A stretch of 64,000 nucleotides of DNA from Ruania suaedae (lineage in GTDB: Bacteria > Actinomycetota > Actinomycetes > Actinomycetales > Beutenbergiaceae). A program made the position numbers and the translations under genes. Positions 22,888-32,637 of the stretch are shown here, one piece after another; the stretch's first letter is position 1, and each line of letters opens with the position of its first letter. The notes beneath the pieces are model-generated. The model was not told where the DNA came from. It was given only the letters and a program-made list of their open reading frames with translations, and made no database searches. The stretch is from positions 3,410,001 to 3,474,000 of the forward strand of contig NZ_CP088018.1 in assembly GCF_021049265.1 (NCBI RefSeq), written 5' to 3'.

Positions 22888-25740
22888 ATGCCCGATCAGC
22901 CCACCACCGCCCGCCCGATTCAGAACGACACCGTCATCGATCTGTCCGGGGCGTGGCAGTGCCGCCTCGACCACGAGGGCGTTGGCGAACTCGAGCAGTG
23001 GTTCCGCCGCGATCTGCCGGGCGAGTCCACCACCCTCACGCTCCCTGGCTCGATCCAGCACCAGGGCCTCGGCGATCCCGTCACGCTGGACACCCCCTGG
23101 ACCGGCGGCATCGTCGACCGCTCCTACTTCACCGACGACGCCTACGCTCCCTACCGCGAGCCGGGCAACATCGCCGTCCCGTTCTGGCTGCAGCCACAGG
23201 TCTACTACCAGGGCGCCGCCTGGTTCCAGCGCGAGATCCACGTCCCCGAGGCCTGGCAGGGCCGGCGCATCGAGCTCGGCCTGGAGCGCGTGCACTGGGA
23301 GTCCACGGTCTGGGTGGACACCCACCGAATCGGATCCGAACGTAGCCTGACAACGGCGCACCGTTTCGATCTCGGGGCACTCACCCCGGGCACGCATCGC
23401 CTCACGATCCGCGTGGACAACCGCGCCGTGGTCGACGTCGGCCCGAACGCCCACAGTGTCTCCGACCACACCCAGGGCAACTGGAACGGCGTCGTCGGCG
23501 CCCTGACCCTGACTGCCCAGCCCGAGGTGAGGATCAGCCAGGTCCGGGTCTTCCCCGAGCTGGCCACCCGCTCCGCCGTGGTCAAGGTCGACATCTCCGG
23601 TGGCACCCGCAGTACGGGAAGCGGACGCGTCGAGGTCACCGCTCGCCCTTACAACGTCCCGGCGCACACCACCGGCACGCACGACGTCGAACCGGTCACC
23701 GCCCTGTTCCAGGCCGAGCACGGCCGCGACCTCGGCGAACGTGGCCTGACCGCCAGCGGAGCCCACGTGGACGTGAGCCTCCCCCTTGGCGAGGACGCGC
23801 GCGCCTGGGACGAGTTCGACCCCACGCTGTACGAGGTCACGGTCACCCTGATTACCGACCTTCACGGCGCCGAGCACCGCGACACCGTCACCACCACCTT
23901 CGGGCTGCGCGAGATCGGCACCGATGGCACGCAGGTCACGATCAACGGGCGCCCGACCTTCGTCCGCGGCACACTCGAGTCCTGCGTCTTCCCGCTGACC
24001 GGCTACCCTCCCACCGACGTCGATTCCTGGCGCGAGATCATCGCCACCGTGAAGGCTCACGGGCTCAACCTGCTGCGGTTCCACTCCTGGTGTCCGCCCG
24101 AGGCGGCCTTCGTGGCCGCCGACGAGGCTGGACTCTACCTCCAGGTCGAGGGTCCGATCTGGGCCAATCAGGGTGCCGCGATCGGCGAGGGCAGGCCGGT
24201 CGACGCCTTCCTCGACGAGGAGACCCGGCGCATCCTACGCGCCTACGGCAACCACCCGTCGTTCGTGATGATGGCGCACGGCAACGAACCCGGGGGGCGC
24301 GATGTGGAGCACCTCACTGCATGGGTCGCCGGCTGGCGCGCCCACGACCCACGTCGCCTCTACACCACCGGCGCCGGTTGGCCCGCCGCCCGTGAGAACG
24401 ACTTCGACAACATCCCCCACCCCCGCGCCCATCGATGGGACGAGGGACTCGAGTCGCGCCTCAACGGCCACCCGCCGGAGACCGAGTCCGACTACGCCGA
24501 GTGGGTGCGCGATCGCCCGGTCGTCAGCCACGAGATCGGGCAGTGGTGCGTCTACCCGGACTTCTCCGAGGTCGAGCGCTACACGGGGCTGATGCAGCCG
24601 AAGAACTTCGGCATCTTCGCCGACTTCCTGCGTGAGGCCGGCATGGCCGACCAGGCGGAGGAGTTCCTTCGCGCCTCCGGCAAGCTCCAGACCCTCTGCT
24701 ACAAGGAGGACATCGAGGCGGCGCTACGCACGGACGGGTTCGGTGGCTTCCACCTGCTGGGCCTATCGGACTTCCCCGGCCAGGGCACCGCACTGGTGGG
24801 CGTGGTCAACCCGTTCTGGGAGTCCAAGGGCTACTGCACTCCGGAGGAGTTCGCCCGCTTCTGCGGACCCACCGTGCCACTGGCCCGGCTTCCCCGCCGG
24901 ATCTGGGCGGCCGACGAGCAGATCACCTTCGAGGTGCAGGTGGCCCACTTCGGGCCGGCTCCCCTGCAGGCGCAGGTGCGCTGGAGCCTACGAGCCGACG
25001 ACGGCGCGGCCTTGAAGGACGGTGTGGTCGCCGAGCAGGAACTCGCTGTGGGCAACGGCACCCGGCTGGGGCCGGTGGTGGTACCGCCGGCTGACCTGGC
25101 CGAGGCTGCGCGGGTCACGTTGGTGGTCACCATCGAGGACGACTCCGGCGCCGTGTACGAGAACGACTGGGACCTGTGGCTCTACCCACAGATCCAGGCC
25201 CAGCCCTCCGGGGCGGTGTGCACCTCTGACGTGCAGCAGGCGATCGAGCGCGCCACGGCCGGCGAGAGTGTGCTGCTCGAACTGAGCCCGGAGAGCATCG
25301 GCAACGACATCGCCCTCGGGTTCACGCCGGTGTTCTGGAACACGGCCTGGACCAAGGGGCAGGCACCGCACACGCTCGGTATCACCCACGATCCGGAGCA
25401 CCCGGTGTTCGCAGGATTCCCCAGCGAGGGCCACACCTCCTGGCAGTGGTGGGAGCCGTTGCACGGGGCTCGCGCCATGCTGCTCGACGGGCTGCCGCAG
25501 ACGATGCGCCCCCTCGTGCAGCCGATCGACACCTGGTTCGAGGCGCGCCGGCTGGGCTGCCTGATCGAGGCCCGGCTCGGCGAAGGGAGGATCGTGGTCA
25601 GCTCGCTCAACCTCGACCCGGGCGCCGACCGGCTCGCCGCGCGGCAGCTGCGGGCCAGCCTGCTCGCCTACATGGCCGGCCCGGCCTTCGCGCCCGCCGA
25701 GACCATCGACGCCGGCCAGCTCCGCAGTCTGCTGCGCTGA
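22888..25740 (+). CDS. Glycoside hydrolase family 2 protein (beta-galactosidase/glucuronidase-like)
   Basis: 950 residues with no signal peptide, so cytoplasmic. Order: GH2 sugar-binding jelly roll (about 15-215, WFQREIHVPEAWQGRRIELG), Ig-like linker (215-355), TIM barrel (about 360-660), and C-terminal beta domains. The acid/base glutamate is E467 in MMAHGNEPGG; the likely nucleophile is E549 in VVSHEIGQWCVYPDF. It removes a non-reducing sugar from imported oligosaccharides; the exact sugar is uncertain. It ends tail-to-tail 29 bases from a carbohydrate ABC operon, which probably imports its substrate. GAAGGA precedes the ATG. Confidence 0.87.
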   Translation: MPDQPTTARPIQNDTVIDLSGAWQCRLDHEGVGELEQWFRRDLPGESTTLTLPGSIQHQGLGDPVTLDTPWTGGIVDRSYFTDDAYAPYREPGNIAVPFWLQPQVYYQGAAWFQREIHVPEAWQGRRIELGLERVHWESTVWVDTHRIGSERSLTTAHRFDLGALTPGTHRLTIRVDNRAVVDVGPNAHSVSDHTQGNWNGVVGALTLTAQPEVRISQVRVFPELATRSAVVKVDISGGTRSTGSGRVEVTARPYNVPAHTTGTHDVEPVTALFQAEHGRDLGERGLTASGAHVDVSLPLGEDARAWDEFDPTLYEVTVTLITDLHGAEHRDTVTTTFGLREIGTDGTQVTINGRPTFVRGTLESCVFPLTGYPPTDVDSWREIIATVKAHGLNLLRFHSWCPPEAAFVAADEAGLYLQVEGPIWANQGAAIGEGRPVDAFLDEETRRILRAYGNHPSFVMMAHGNEPGGRDVEHLTAWVAGWRAHDPRRLYTTGAGWPAARENDFDNIPHPRAHRWDEGLESRLNGHPPETESDYAEWVRDRPVVSHEIGQWCVYPDFSEVERYTGLMQPKNFGIFADFLREAGMADQAEEFLRASGKLQTLCYKEDIEAALRTDGFGGFHLLGLSDFPGQGTALVGVVNPFWESKGYCTPEEFARFCGPTVPLARLPRRIWAADEQITFEVQVAHFGPAPLQAQVRWSLRADDGAALKDGVVAEQELAVGNGTRLGPVVVPPADLAEAARVTLVVTIEDDSGAVYENDWDLWLYPQIQAQPSGAVCTSDVQQAIERATAGESVLLELSPESIGNDIALGFTPVFWNTAWTKGQAPHTLGITHDPEHPVFAGFPSEGHTSWQWWEPLHGARAMLLDGLPQTMRPLVQPIDTWFEARRLGCLIEARLGEGRIVVSSLNLDPGADRLAARQLRASLLAYMAGPAFAPAETIDAGQLRSLLR

Positions 25741-25769
25741 CCGGCGCCGATGCTCCGGCTGGGTGCGCC

Positions 25770-26684
25770 TCAGCCCTTGACCGACCCGGAGGTCAGGCCA
25801 CGGACGAAGAAGCGCTGCAGCAGGAAGAACACCAGGATCGGCAGGGCCATCGAGAAGAACGCCCCGGCAGAGAGGAGCTCCTCGCCCTGACCCTGCGTCC
25901 CGAGCAGCTGCTGCAGTTGCACGATGACCGTGGCGTTCGAGGGAGCCAGGAACAGCTTGGCGATGAGCAGGTCGTTCCACACCCACAGGAACTGCAGGGT
26001 GGCGAACGCGGCGATCGCGGGCATCGCCATCGGGGCGACCAGCAGCCAGAACGTCTGGTAGTGGCTGGCGCCGTCGATCTTGGCCGACTCCACCACCGAG
26101 TACGGCAGCGTCGACATGTAGTTGCGCAGCGTGTAGACGCACAGCGGCATCCCGAATCCGGTGTGCAGCAGCCAGGTGGCCACGAACTCCCCGGAGATCC
26201 CGATGCCGTTGGGCCCGAGCAGGTTCAGCATCGGCTGGAACGCCACCTGGATCGGCACCACCATCACGCCGACGATGATCACGAACAGCGTCTCCTTGAA
26301 CCGGAAGTTCAGGAAGGTGAACGCGTAGGCCGCGAAGGCGGCGAACATGATCGGCAGGATCGTGGCGGGCACCGCCACCACCACGGTGTTGAGGAAGCCC
26401 ACGCCCATGTCGGCGGCGCCGGTGAAGACACCGACGTAGTTGTCCCCCGTCCAGCCCTGACCGAACGGGTCGAGGAAGACCGTCCACCAGCCGCTGGTGA
26501 CGATGTCGTCGCGGCTGCGCAGGGAGTTGATGAGCAGGCCGACGGTCGGGATCGACCAGATGATCGCCAGCACGACCGTCACGATGATCGAGGTCCAGCT
26601 GCGGCGCCGGCCGTCCTTCATGTAGGAGGGCTGCCGCTTCGGCTTCGGCTTGGGCGTGGCCGGTACGGGTGCCGTGGCGGTCAT
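25770..26684 (-). CDS. Carbohydrate ABC transporter permease (MalG/CUT1 type)
   Basis: 304 residues: a Lys/Pro-rich cytoplasmic tail (TPKPKPKRQPSYMKDGRRRS), six membrane segments and the EAA loop VESAKIDGASHYQTFWLLVA, ending GLTSGSVKG. It is the last gene of the second sugar-import operon and overlaps the upstream permease by four bases. It lies next to the GH2 gene on the other strand. No ATPase is encoded nearby. Confidence 0.9.
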   Translation of the reverse strand: MTATAPVPATPKPKPKRQPSYMKDGRRRSWTSIIVTVVLAIIWSIPTVGLLINSLRSRDDIVTSGWWTVFLDPFGQGWTGDNYVGVFTGAADMGVGFLNTVVVAVPATILPIMFAAFAAYAFTFLNFRFKETLFVIIVGVMVVPIQVAFQPMLNLLGPNGIGISGEFVATWLLHTGFGMPLCVYTLRNYMSTLPYSVVESAKIDGASHYQTFWLLVAPMAMPAIAAFATLQFLWVWNDLLIAKLFLAPSNATVIVQLQQLLGTQGQGEELLSAGAFFSMALPILVFFLLQRFFVRGLTSGSVKG

Positions 26685-27817
26685 CGGGCCCCCTCCTTCC
26701 GGTAGTGCCGGACCTGGTAGATCAGGATCGGCGTCACGAGCAGCAGCAGCACCACCACGATCGCCGAGGCCCGCCCGGCCCGCTGGAACGTGAACAGCTC
26801 CTGGAAGAACTGCACCGCGATCACGTTGGTGCTGGCCTGGCCGTTGGTGAGCACGTAGATGATGTCGAAGACCTTCAGGACCAGAATCGTCACCGTGATG
26901 AAGACGGTGATCATCGTGCCCTTGATCTGGGGGATGATCACCTGGAAGAAGACCTGGGGCTCACTGGCGCCGTCCATCCGGGCCGCCTCCAACGTCTCCT
27001 CCGGCACGCCCTTGATGCCACCGGAGAGCAGGATCATCGCGAATCCGGCCTGCATCCAGATGAGGATCACCATCATCAGGAACGAGTTCAGCCGCAGCGT
27101 GTCCAGCCGGATCCAGTTCTGTGCCTCCCCGCCCAGGGAGGTCACGATGGAGTTCAGCAGGCCGATGTCCGGGTTCGGCGAATAGATCTGGATGGCCCAG
27201 ATGGTCGAGGCAGCCACGAACGAGATCGCCATCGGCAGGAAGATGAAGCTCTTGGCCACCTTCTCGCCCTGCGCCGAGAGCCGGTCCGCGAACAGCGCCA
27301 CCACCAGGCCGACCACCACGGTCAGCGCCGGCACCACGATGAGCCACAGCGCGTTGTTGGTCAGCGAGAGCCAGAACTCTCCGCTGCCGAAGATCGCGAC
27401 GTAGTTGTCGAAGCCGACGTAGGCGGTGCTGTCCTGGTTGGCGAAGCTGTAGTTGATCGTCTGCAGCGTCGGGTAGACGAGCACGAGCCCCAGCAGGAAG
27501 AACGAGGGGAACACGAAGACGTACGGGATCACGCCCTCGGAGAATCGCTGCGGCAGGCCCTCGATGAAGACGTTCACGAAGAAGAACAGCAGCGCCGCTC
27601 CCCCGACCCCGGCCAGCATGCCGATCACGGCCATCAGCAACCGGTTGTCGAAGAACCATTCCGGGTAGTACGCGAGCGCCAGGAACACGTTCGCCGCGAA
27701 CCAGGCGATCACCACCGCCCCGAGCAGGCCACCGACGATCCGCACCGGCCGGGCGCCACCGACCTTGCGAGGCCGGGACTGCTGCTCCGGTTCAGCGGCG
27801 GTGGCGGTGGCGGTCAC
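26681..27817 (-). CDS. Carbohydrate ABC transporter permease (MalF/CUT1 type)
   Basis: 378 residues, longer than usual because two extra membrane segments (about 28-85) precede the standard six. The EAA loop is LEAARMDGASEPQVFFQVII. It starts with GTG at 27817, with a strong AGGAGG ahead of it and a GTGA overlap with the binding-protein stop, and overlaps the next permease by four bases. With its partner it forms the channel for the sugar captured by the neighbouring lipoprotein. Confidence 0.9.
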   Translation of the reverse strand: MTATATAAEPEQQSRPRKVGGARPVRIVGGLLGAVVIAWFAANVFLALAYYPEWFFDNRLLMAVIGMLAGVGGAALLFFFVNVFIEGLPQRFSEGVIPYVFVFPSFFLLGLVLVYPTLQTINYSFANQDSTAYVGFDNYVAIFGSGEFWLSLTNNALWLIVVPALTVVVGLVVALFADRLSAQGEKVAKSFIFLPMAISFVAASTIWAIQIYSPNPDIGLLNSIVTSLGGEAQNWIRLDTLRLNSFLMMVILIWMQAGFAMILLSGGIKGVPEETLEAARMDGASEPQVFFQVIIPQIKGTMITVFITVTILVLKVFDIIYVLTNGQASTNVIAVQFFQELFTFQRAGRASAIVVVLLLLVTPILIYQVRHYRKEGAR

Positions 27818-29169
27818 GAGTCCTCCTCGCTCGTGGGCCAGCTCTCCTCGATAGCCGTCGTGACCTCTTCGGCCGAAGCCCCGTTGACCCAGTCGAGCAT
27901 CCCGGTCCAGAACGTCCCGCCGCCGACGGCATTGGGCATCAGGTCCGAACCGTCGAAGCGGAAGACATCGGCGTCGGCGACGATCTCGGCGGTGCGCCGG
28001 GTGAGGTCGTCCGGATACTGGCTGATGTCGAAGGTCGAGTGCGGGGACAGCCACCCACCGGACTGCGCCCACGGGCCGCCGAAGGAGTCGGAGGTGAGGA
28101 ACTGCATCAGCGCGATCGAGTCCGGGTCGTTGCCGTTCATCAACGCCGCCAGGTCACCGCCGCCGAGGATCGGCTGGTCGGTGTAGTCCCCGGAACCCGA
28201 GCGCGGGAAGACGAACAGCCCGACCTCGGAATCGAGGTTCTCCTGCACCTCCTCCGGCATGAACCCGGTGATGAAGTTGCCCTGCCGCTCCATCAGGCAC
28301 TCCGCCGGGTCCTCGAATGCAGGCAGGATGGCAGCGCTGAAGGGCACCGCGAGCACGTTCGAGGGTCCACCGAGGACGTTGCCGTCCTCGAAGAGCAACT
28401 CGCCGTAGGCCTCGAAGGCCTCGATCACGCGCGGGTCGTTGAAGGGGATCTCGTGGGAGGTCCACTGGTCGTACACGTCCGGGCCGTGCAGGCGGAGCAT
28501 GTACTCCTCGATCCAGTCGGTGCCTACCCAGCCGGTGGCCTGGTCCGACTCCCAGCCCATGCACCAGGGGGCGATACCGTCCGCGCGAATCTCCTCCGCG
28601 ACCTGCGCCAGGTCCTCCAGCGTCTCCGGCTCGGTGTCGTACCCGCCGGACTCGTACGGCTCGAGCGGGTACCAGACCAGCGACTTCACGGCCATCCGCA
28701 TCGGGGCGCCGTACACGCGGCCGTCGTCGTCGGTGGCCGCATCCAGGAAGCCCGGGACGAGCGTCTCCTCGAGGGAGGCCATGTCGAGGTAGAGGTCCAC
28801 CGGCTGCACGTTGCCGGCGCCGGCCTGCTCCATCAGCCCACCGGGCTGAGGGAAGATCGCGACATCCGGCGCCTGACCGGAGCTGGTCCGCGCCCGGATC
28901 GTGTTGGTGAAGTCCTGGTCGGAGGTGTACTGCACGTCGATCCCGGTGCGCTCCTCGAACTCCACCAGGGACTCGTTGAACGCCTCGGCCTCGGCCCCAC
29001 CGAAGGCTCCGAGGACCGTCACCACCCCGTCGCTGTCGGTCAGGTTGTTGTCGGGCCCGACTGCGTCGCCGCTGCCGCCACCCGGCTGCTGCAGGCAGCC
29101 GGCGAGGAGCAGCGCTCCGGTCGCAGCCAGGCTCGTCGCCGCAACCCTGCGGCGCACGCTCTGCGTCAT
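27814..29169 (-). CDS. Extracellular solute-binding lipoprotein (family 1)
   Basis: 451 residues with a lipoprotein signal (ALLLAGC, lipidated C25) and a family 1 binding-protein fold: VVTVLGAFGGAEAEAFNESL, then DVAIFPQPGG and PNAVGGGTFW late in the chain. The sequence type is close to alpha-glucoside or oligosaccharide binders, but specificity is not proven. It is the first gene of the operon and has GAAGGAG before the ATG. A -10-like TAGCCT (complement of 29222-29227) gives a leader of about 46 bases. Confidence 0.88.
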   Translation of the reverse strand: MTQSVRRRVAATSLAATGALLLAGCLQQPGGGSGDAVGPDNNLTDSDGVVTVLGAFGGAEAEAFNESLVEFEERTGIDVQYTSDQDFTNTIRARTSSGQAPDVAIFPQPGGLMEQAGAGNVQPVDLYLDMASLEETLVPGFLDAATDDDGRVYGAPMRMAVKSLVWYPLEPYESGGYDTEPETLEDLAQVAEEIRADGIAPWCMGWESDQATGWVGTDWIEEYMLRLHGPDVYDQWTSHEIPFNDPRVIEAFEAYGELLFEDGNVLGGPSNVLAVPFSAAILPAFEDPAECLMERQGNFITGFMPEEVQENLDSEVGLFVFPRSGSGDYTDQPILGGGDLAALMNGNDPDSIALMQFLTSDSFGGPWAQSGGWLSPHSTFDISQYPDDLTRRTAEIVADADVFRFDGSDLMPNAVGGGTFWTGMLDWVNGASAEEVTTAIEESWPTSEEDS

Positions 29170-29275
29170 CTGCAGACTCCTTCGTCCAGTCCCGAGGGCC
29201 GTCGTGACCCATCTGACTCGCAGGCTAGCGCTCCGACCGCCGTCGGGCAGGCCGAATGCGCGGTGGTGGCCACCC

Positions 29276-29323
29276 GTTGCCGAATCGCAACCTGATCGTG
29301 GATCTGATGTTCACGCTCACATC
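29276..29323. promoter_or_regulatory. Candidate operators upstream of the second ABC operon
   Basis: Two dyads lie upstream of the binding-protein promoter: GTTGC-CGAATC-GCAAC (29276-29291) and the imperfect GATGTTCACGCTCACATC (29306-29323). On the reverse strand the latter reads TGTGAGCGTGAACA, resembling lac-type operators of LacI-family proteins. No LacI gene is adjacent; the only one in the window is at 48075-49046. Function is inferred. Confidence 0.35.
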
Positions 29324-29342
29324 GGAGCGGACCGCACACGAA

Positions 29343-29386
29343 CGAACGGGCGACGGCGGAAGGTGAGTTCCGCCGTCGCCCGTTCG
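29343..29386. terminator. Strong hairpin terminator after lpdA
   Basis: GAACGGGCGACGGCGGAA (29344-29361) pairs perfectly with 29368-29385 across a six-base loop, and one further C-G pair extends it to 19 base pairs. It lies 34 bases past the lpdA stop on the reverse strand and insulates the downstream ABC operon from lpdA transcription. There is no T-run, as is usual for high-GC actinobacterial terminators. Confidence 0.8.
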
Positions 29387-29419
29387 GGTGGCCTGCAGGC
29401 GCCCGCGGGCGCCGTGGGA

Positions 29420-30817
29420 TCAGAGGTTGAGCATGTGCCCGGAGATACCGTGCACGGCCTCCTTGATCGCCTCGCCCAGCGTCGGGTGGGCGAAGACGTT
29501 GCGGGAGACCTCGTCGGCGGTGAGATCCCAGCGCTGGGCCAGGTTGAGCACCGGCAGCAGCTCGGTGACGTCCGGGCCGATCATGTGCGCGCCGATGATC
29601 TCGTTGTACTTCGCGTCCGCGATCACCTTGACGAAGCCCACCGCCTCGCCCAGGCCCATCGCCTTGCCGTTGGCGGTGAAGGGGAACTTCGCGACCTTGA
29701 CGTCGTAGCCCTTCTCCTTCGCCTGGTCCTCGGTGTAGCCGAAGGAGGCGATCTGCGGCTGGCAGTAGGTCGCGCGCGGGATGAAGTCGAACTCGATCTC
29801 CTGCGTCTCGGCGCCGGCGATGGTCTCGGCGGCCACCACGCCCATCGCCTCGGCGGTGTGGGCAAGCATGAGCTTGCCGGTCACGTCACCGATGGCGAAG
29901 ACGTTCTCCACGTTGGTGCGACCGCGGGAGTCGACGGCGATCGCGCCGCGCTCGGTGGTCTCGATACCGAGGTCCTCCAGGCCATAGCCCTCCATCCGCG
30001 GGGCGAACCCGATCGCGGAGAGCAACTTGTCGGCCTCGAGCACCTGGGACTCGCCGTCCTTGGGACTCACGGTCACCTTCACCCCGGAGCCGGTGTCCTC
30101 CACCGACTCCACCTTGGTGGAGGTCATGACCTTCACGCCAAGCTTCTTGTAGTGCTTGCCGAGTTCCTTGGAGATCTCGGGGTCCTCCAGCGGCACGAGC
30201 CGGTCGAGGAACTCCACGATGGTCACGTCCACGCCGAAGTTGGCCATCACGTAGGCGAACTCCACGCCGATGGCGCCGGAGCCGGCGATGATGATCTTGT
30301 CGGGGAGGTTCTCGTCGAGGATCTGCTCCTCGTAGGTGACGACGTTCTTGCTCACCTCCACGCCGGGCAGCATCTTCGTGACGGCGCCGGTGGCGATGAT
30401 CAGGTGGTCGAACGTCAGCTCGCTGGTGGAGCCGTCCTCCGCGGCTACCGACATCGACGTGCTCGAGGTGATCGTGCCCCACCCGTCGACCTCGGTGATC
30501 TTGTTCTTCTTCATCAGGAAGTGCACGCCCTTGACGATGCCCGCCGAGACCTGCCGGCTGCGGGCGTGCGTGGGGCCGTAGGACATGGAGGCATCGCCGG
30601 TGATGCCGAACTTGTCCTTCTCATGGGTCAGCGTGTGCGCGAGCTCGGCGTTGCGCAGCAGAGCCTTGGACGGGATGCAGCCCACGTTCAGGCAGACACC
30701 GCCCCAGTACTTCCGCTCCACCACGGCCACGTTGAGACCCTCTTGAGCCGCGCGGATCGCGGCGATGTACCCACCGGGGCCTGCTCCGAGAACAACGACG
30801 TCATAGTGTGAAGTCAC
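29420..30817 (-). CDS. lpdA: Dihydrolipoyl dehydrogenase (E3)
   Basis: 465 residues, the usual size. FAD-binding GAGPGGY at 11-17, the redox-active disulfide C42/C47 in [18 protein letters not shown]-binding [15 protein letters not shown], second FAD motif VFAIGDVTG and the C-terminal catalytic His-Glu pair in [14 protein letters not shown]. It reoxidises lipoamide in 2-oxoacid dehydrogenase complexes and, in actinobacteria, supports the glycine cleavage system. It is monocistronic, with a strong terminator. The GTG at 30817 follows TACAGT (complement of 30825-30830) by seven bases and no ideal ribosome site is seen, so the transcript may be leaderless. Confidence 0.95.
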   Translation of the reverse strand: MTSHYDVVVLGAGPGGYIAAIRAAQEGLNVAVVERKYWGGVCLNVGCIPSKALLRNAELAHTLTHEKDKFGITGDASMSYGPTHARSRQVSAGIVKGVHFLMKKNKITEVDGWGTITSSTSMSVAAEDGSTSELTFDHLIIATGAVTKMLPGVEVSKNVVTYEEQILDENLPDKIIIAGSGAIGVEFAYVMANFGVDVTIVEFLDRLVPLEDPEISKELGKHYKKLGVKVMTSTKVESVEDTGSGVKVTVSPKDGESQVLEADKLLSAIGFAPRMEGYGLEDLGIETTERGAIAVDSRGRTNVENVFAIGDVTGKLMLAHTAEAMGVVAAETIAGAETQEIEFDFIPRATYCQPQIASFGYTEDQAKEKGYDVKVAKFPFTANGKAMGLGEAVGFVKVIADAKYNEIIGAHMIGPDVTELLPVLNLAQRWDLTADEVSRNVFAHPTLGEAIKEAVHGISGHMLNL

Positions 30818-31058
30818 GTCTCCGACTGTACTGGCGCAGCGCTGGTGGTGCGATCCCCGGCCGGTGAGCCCTGCATCACACCGGGCCGCAGGGACGGATG
30901 TGAGGGCCGCGCCCGAGGCGCACGAGCCCCGGCGCACGCATGACAGACTGCTCCTGCGGGGGCTCTCAGCGCGTCCCACGGGTGGGATACCGTGTGAAGT
31001 GCAGCCCCTGAACGCGTCAAGTACGAGTCAACCCCTGCTTCGTTCTCCTGGAGGTGCC

Positions 31059-31532
31059 ATGGTCGCAATGGAACGCGTGGACTGGACCGACCCCGACCTG
31101 CAACGGCTCGTGGCCGACCAGGAGCAGGAGATCGACGCCCGCTACGACGACGGCGACCACGACAACCACCTCGACGCCGAGACCGTCACCGTGGCGGTGC
31201 TCGCACGCGACGAGGACACCAAGGAAGCCATCGCGTGCGGCGTCCTGCGCGATCCGGCCCCCAGCTTCGAGGCGGGCACCGGTGAGCTGAACCGCATGTA
31301 TGTCCACCCCGACCACCGCCGCCGGGGCATCGGCAAGGAGATCCTGCGAGCCCTGGAGGCTGCCGCGAAGGATCGCGAGCTCGGTCAGCTCGTCCTCGAG
31401 ACGGGCATCCAGCAGCCGGAGGCGATCGGGCTGTACACCTCCGAGGGGTACCGGATCATCGACAACTACCCGCCGTACGAGGACGACCTCGACTCGCGGT
31501 GCTTCGCGAAGGCCATCGGCGAGGAGGGCTGA
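31059..31532 (+). CDS. GNAT family N-acetyltransferase
   Basis: 157 residues with the GNAT core: strands carrying VAVLARD and ACGVLRD, GTGELNRMYVHPDHRRRGIG (motif A, acetyl-CoA pyrophosphate loop HRRRGIGKEIL) and LGQLVLETGIQQPEAIGLYT (motif B). It transfers an acetyl group to an amine of an unknown substrate. GGAGG lies before the ATG at 31059. A possible -10, TACCGT at 30988-30993, gives a leader of about 60 bases. It diverges from lpdA, with no functional link visible. Confidence 0.88.
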   Translation: MVAMERVDWTDPDLQRLVADQEQEIDARYDDGDHDNHLDAETVTVAVLARDEDTKEAIACGVLRDPAPSFEAGTGELNRMYVHPDHRRRGIGKEILRALEAAAKDRELGQLVLETGIQQPEAIGLYTSEGYRIIDNYPPYEDDLDSRCFAKAIGEEG

Positions 31533-31568
31533 GACCTCACTCAGGGCTGCTCGGGCTGCTCGGGCTGG

Positions 31569-32183
31569 TCAGCGCTGAGCGCGGTAGGCCCACTGATGGG
31601 CCGCCGCGCCGAGCCAGATCAGCAGCCCGAGCAGGACCACCACGGCGAACGGAGCCAGGTCCGCGAGGACGAGCACGAGCGCCCCGACGGCGGACCAACC
31701 CAGGATCGCGCCCGCCACCCGCAGCGCGGGGCTCCACACGTAGGAACGCGCGAGCATGACGACCATCGGGCCGAGCGTGACCACGTGGAGCACCCCGCCG
31801 CCCAGGGCGGCGGCCAGATGCAGGGCGCCGGCCCCCGTCGTGGACAGCACGGGGGCGAGCACGCTCAACGCCAGGTGCGCCACGCCCGCTGCCCCCGGCA
31901 CGACGACGGCCACCGCGGCGAGCGGTCCGGCCCACCCCGCGCCGCGTGTCACCTCCCGGTAGGCGGCCGCGAGGACGGCCAACGCGCCGGCTGCGATCAG
32001 GGTCATCCCCCCGGCGACCAGACTCGCCACCGGGTGGTCCAGGAAGTAGTCACGGGCGTCGGCAGAGCCCGGCAGCGGCATCGCCATGCCCGCCGCGCCA
32101 CTACGCGCCAGTGCCGCACCCAGCTCGGCAACCACCAGCACGGCGGTCGCCACCACCGCCGCTCCGCCGGTGCGCGCTCCCAT
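31569..32183 (-). CDS. Hypothetical multi-pass membrane protein
   Basis: 204 residues with about six hydrophobic segments, among them VVATAVLVVAELGAALA, VASLVAGGMTLIAAGALAVL and AVVVLLGLLIWLGAAAHQW near the end. I do not recognise a conserved catalytic motif. The ATG at 32183 begins just before the first hydrophobic segment; a GTG two codons earlier is possible. It lies 37 bases after the HepT toxin gene on the same strand and could be read through from it. Confidence 0.65.
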   Translation of the reverse strand: MGARTGGAAVVATAVLVVAELGAALARSGAAGMAMPLPGSADARDYFLDHPVASLVAGGMTLIAAGALAVLAAAYREVTRGAGWAGPLAAVAVVVPGAAGVAHLALSVLAPVLSTTGAGALHLAAALGGGVLHVVTLGPMVVMLARSYVWSPALRVAGAILGWSAVGALVLVLADLAPFAVVVLLGLLIWLGAAAHQWAYRAQR

Positions 32184-32220
32184 GGCCACACGGTAGGTGC
32201 TCGGCACGGCGAGCGCCGCG

Positions 32221-32637
32221 TCAGCCTGCAGCGAGAAGGTCCGCCACCTGCGCCACGAACTGACGGATGGGCTCGAGGTCGGTGAGGCGAGCGACCACGA
32301 TGGCATCGTCCACCTCCACATACTCGTGCACGAGAACGTTCCGGAAGCCCACGGCCCGGCGCATCGACGACGCCAGGTCCACCTCCAGGACGCCATGCAC
32401 GCCGAGTAGCCTCATGGCGTCCCCGTTGTCCGCAGGCGGGCCCCAACCGGATGCAGCGCAGACGTGCTGCGCCACGTCCACGCACGACTCGATCATCGTG
32501 ACGAACGAGTACTTGACGCCAGGCATCCACATGGCGTCTTCACGGCGGGACTGCTCAGCCGAGGCTTCACGGTGCAGGACGTGCACGTCGTCGGTGATCC
32601 GGCGCAACAGGCGCTGGAGCCGGAGCGGATCAACCAC
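32221..32637 (-). CDS. hepT: HepT family toxin (DUF86 RNase/HEPN)
   Basis: 138 residues, all-helical HEPN domain. The conserved Rx4HxY RNase motif is intact: R99, H104 and Y106 in FRNVLVHEY. In known MntA-HepT pairs HepT cleaves RNA or tRNA until MntA adds AMP to the tyrosine of this motif. The GTG at 32637 overlaps the antitoxin gene by eight bases. Antitoxin first, toxin second is the standard order. Confidence 0.88.
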   Translation of the reverse strand: MVDPLRLQRLLRRITDDVHVLHREASAEQSRREDAMWMPGVKYSFVTMIESCVDVAQHVCAASGWGPPADNGDAMRLLGVHGVLEVDLASSMRRAVGFRNVLVHEYVEVDDAIVVARLTDLEPIRQFVAQVADLLAAG

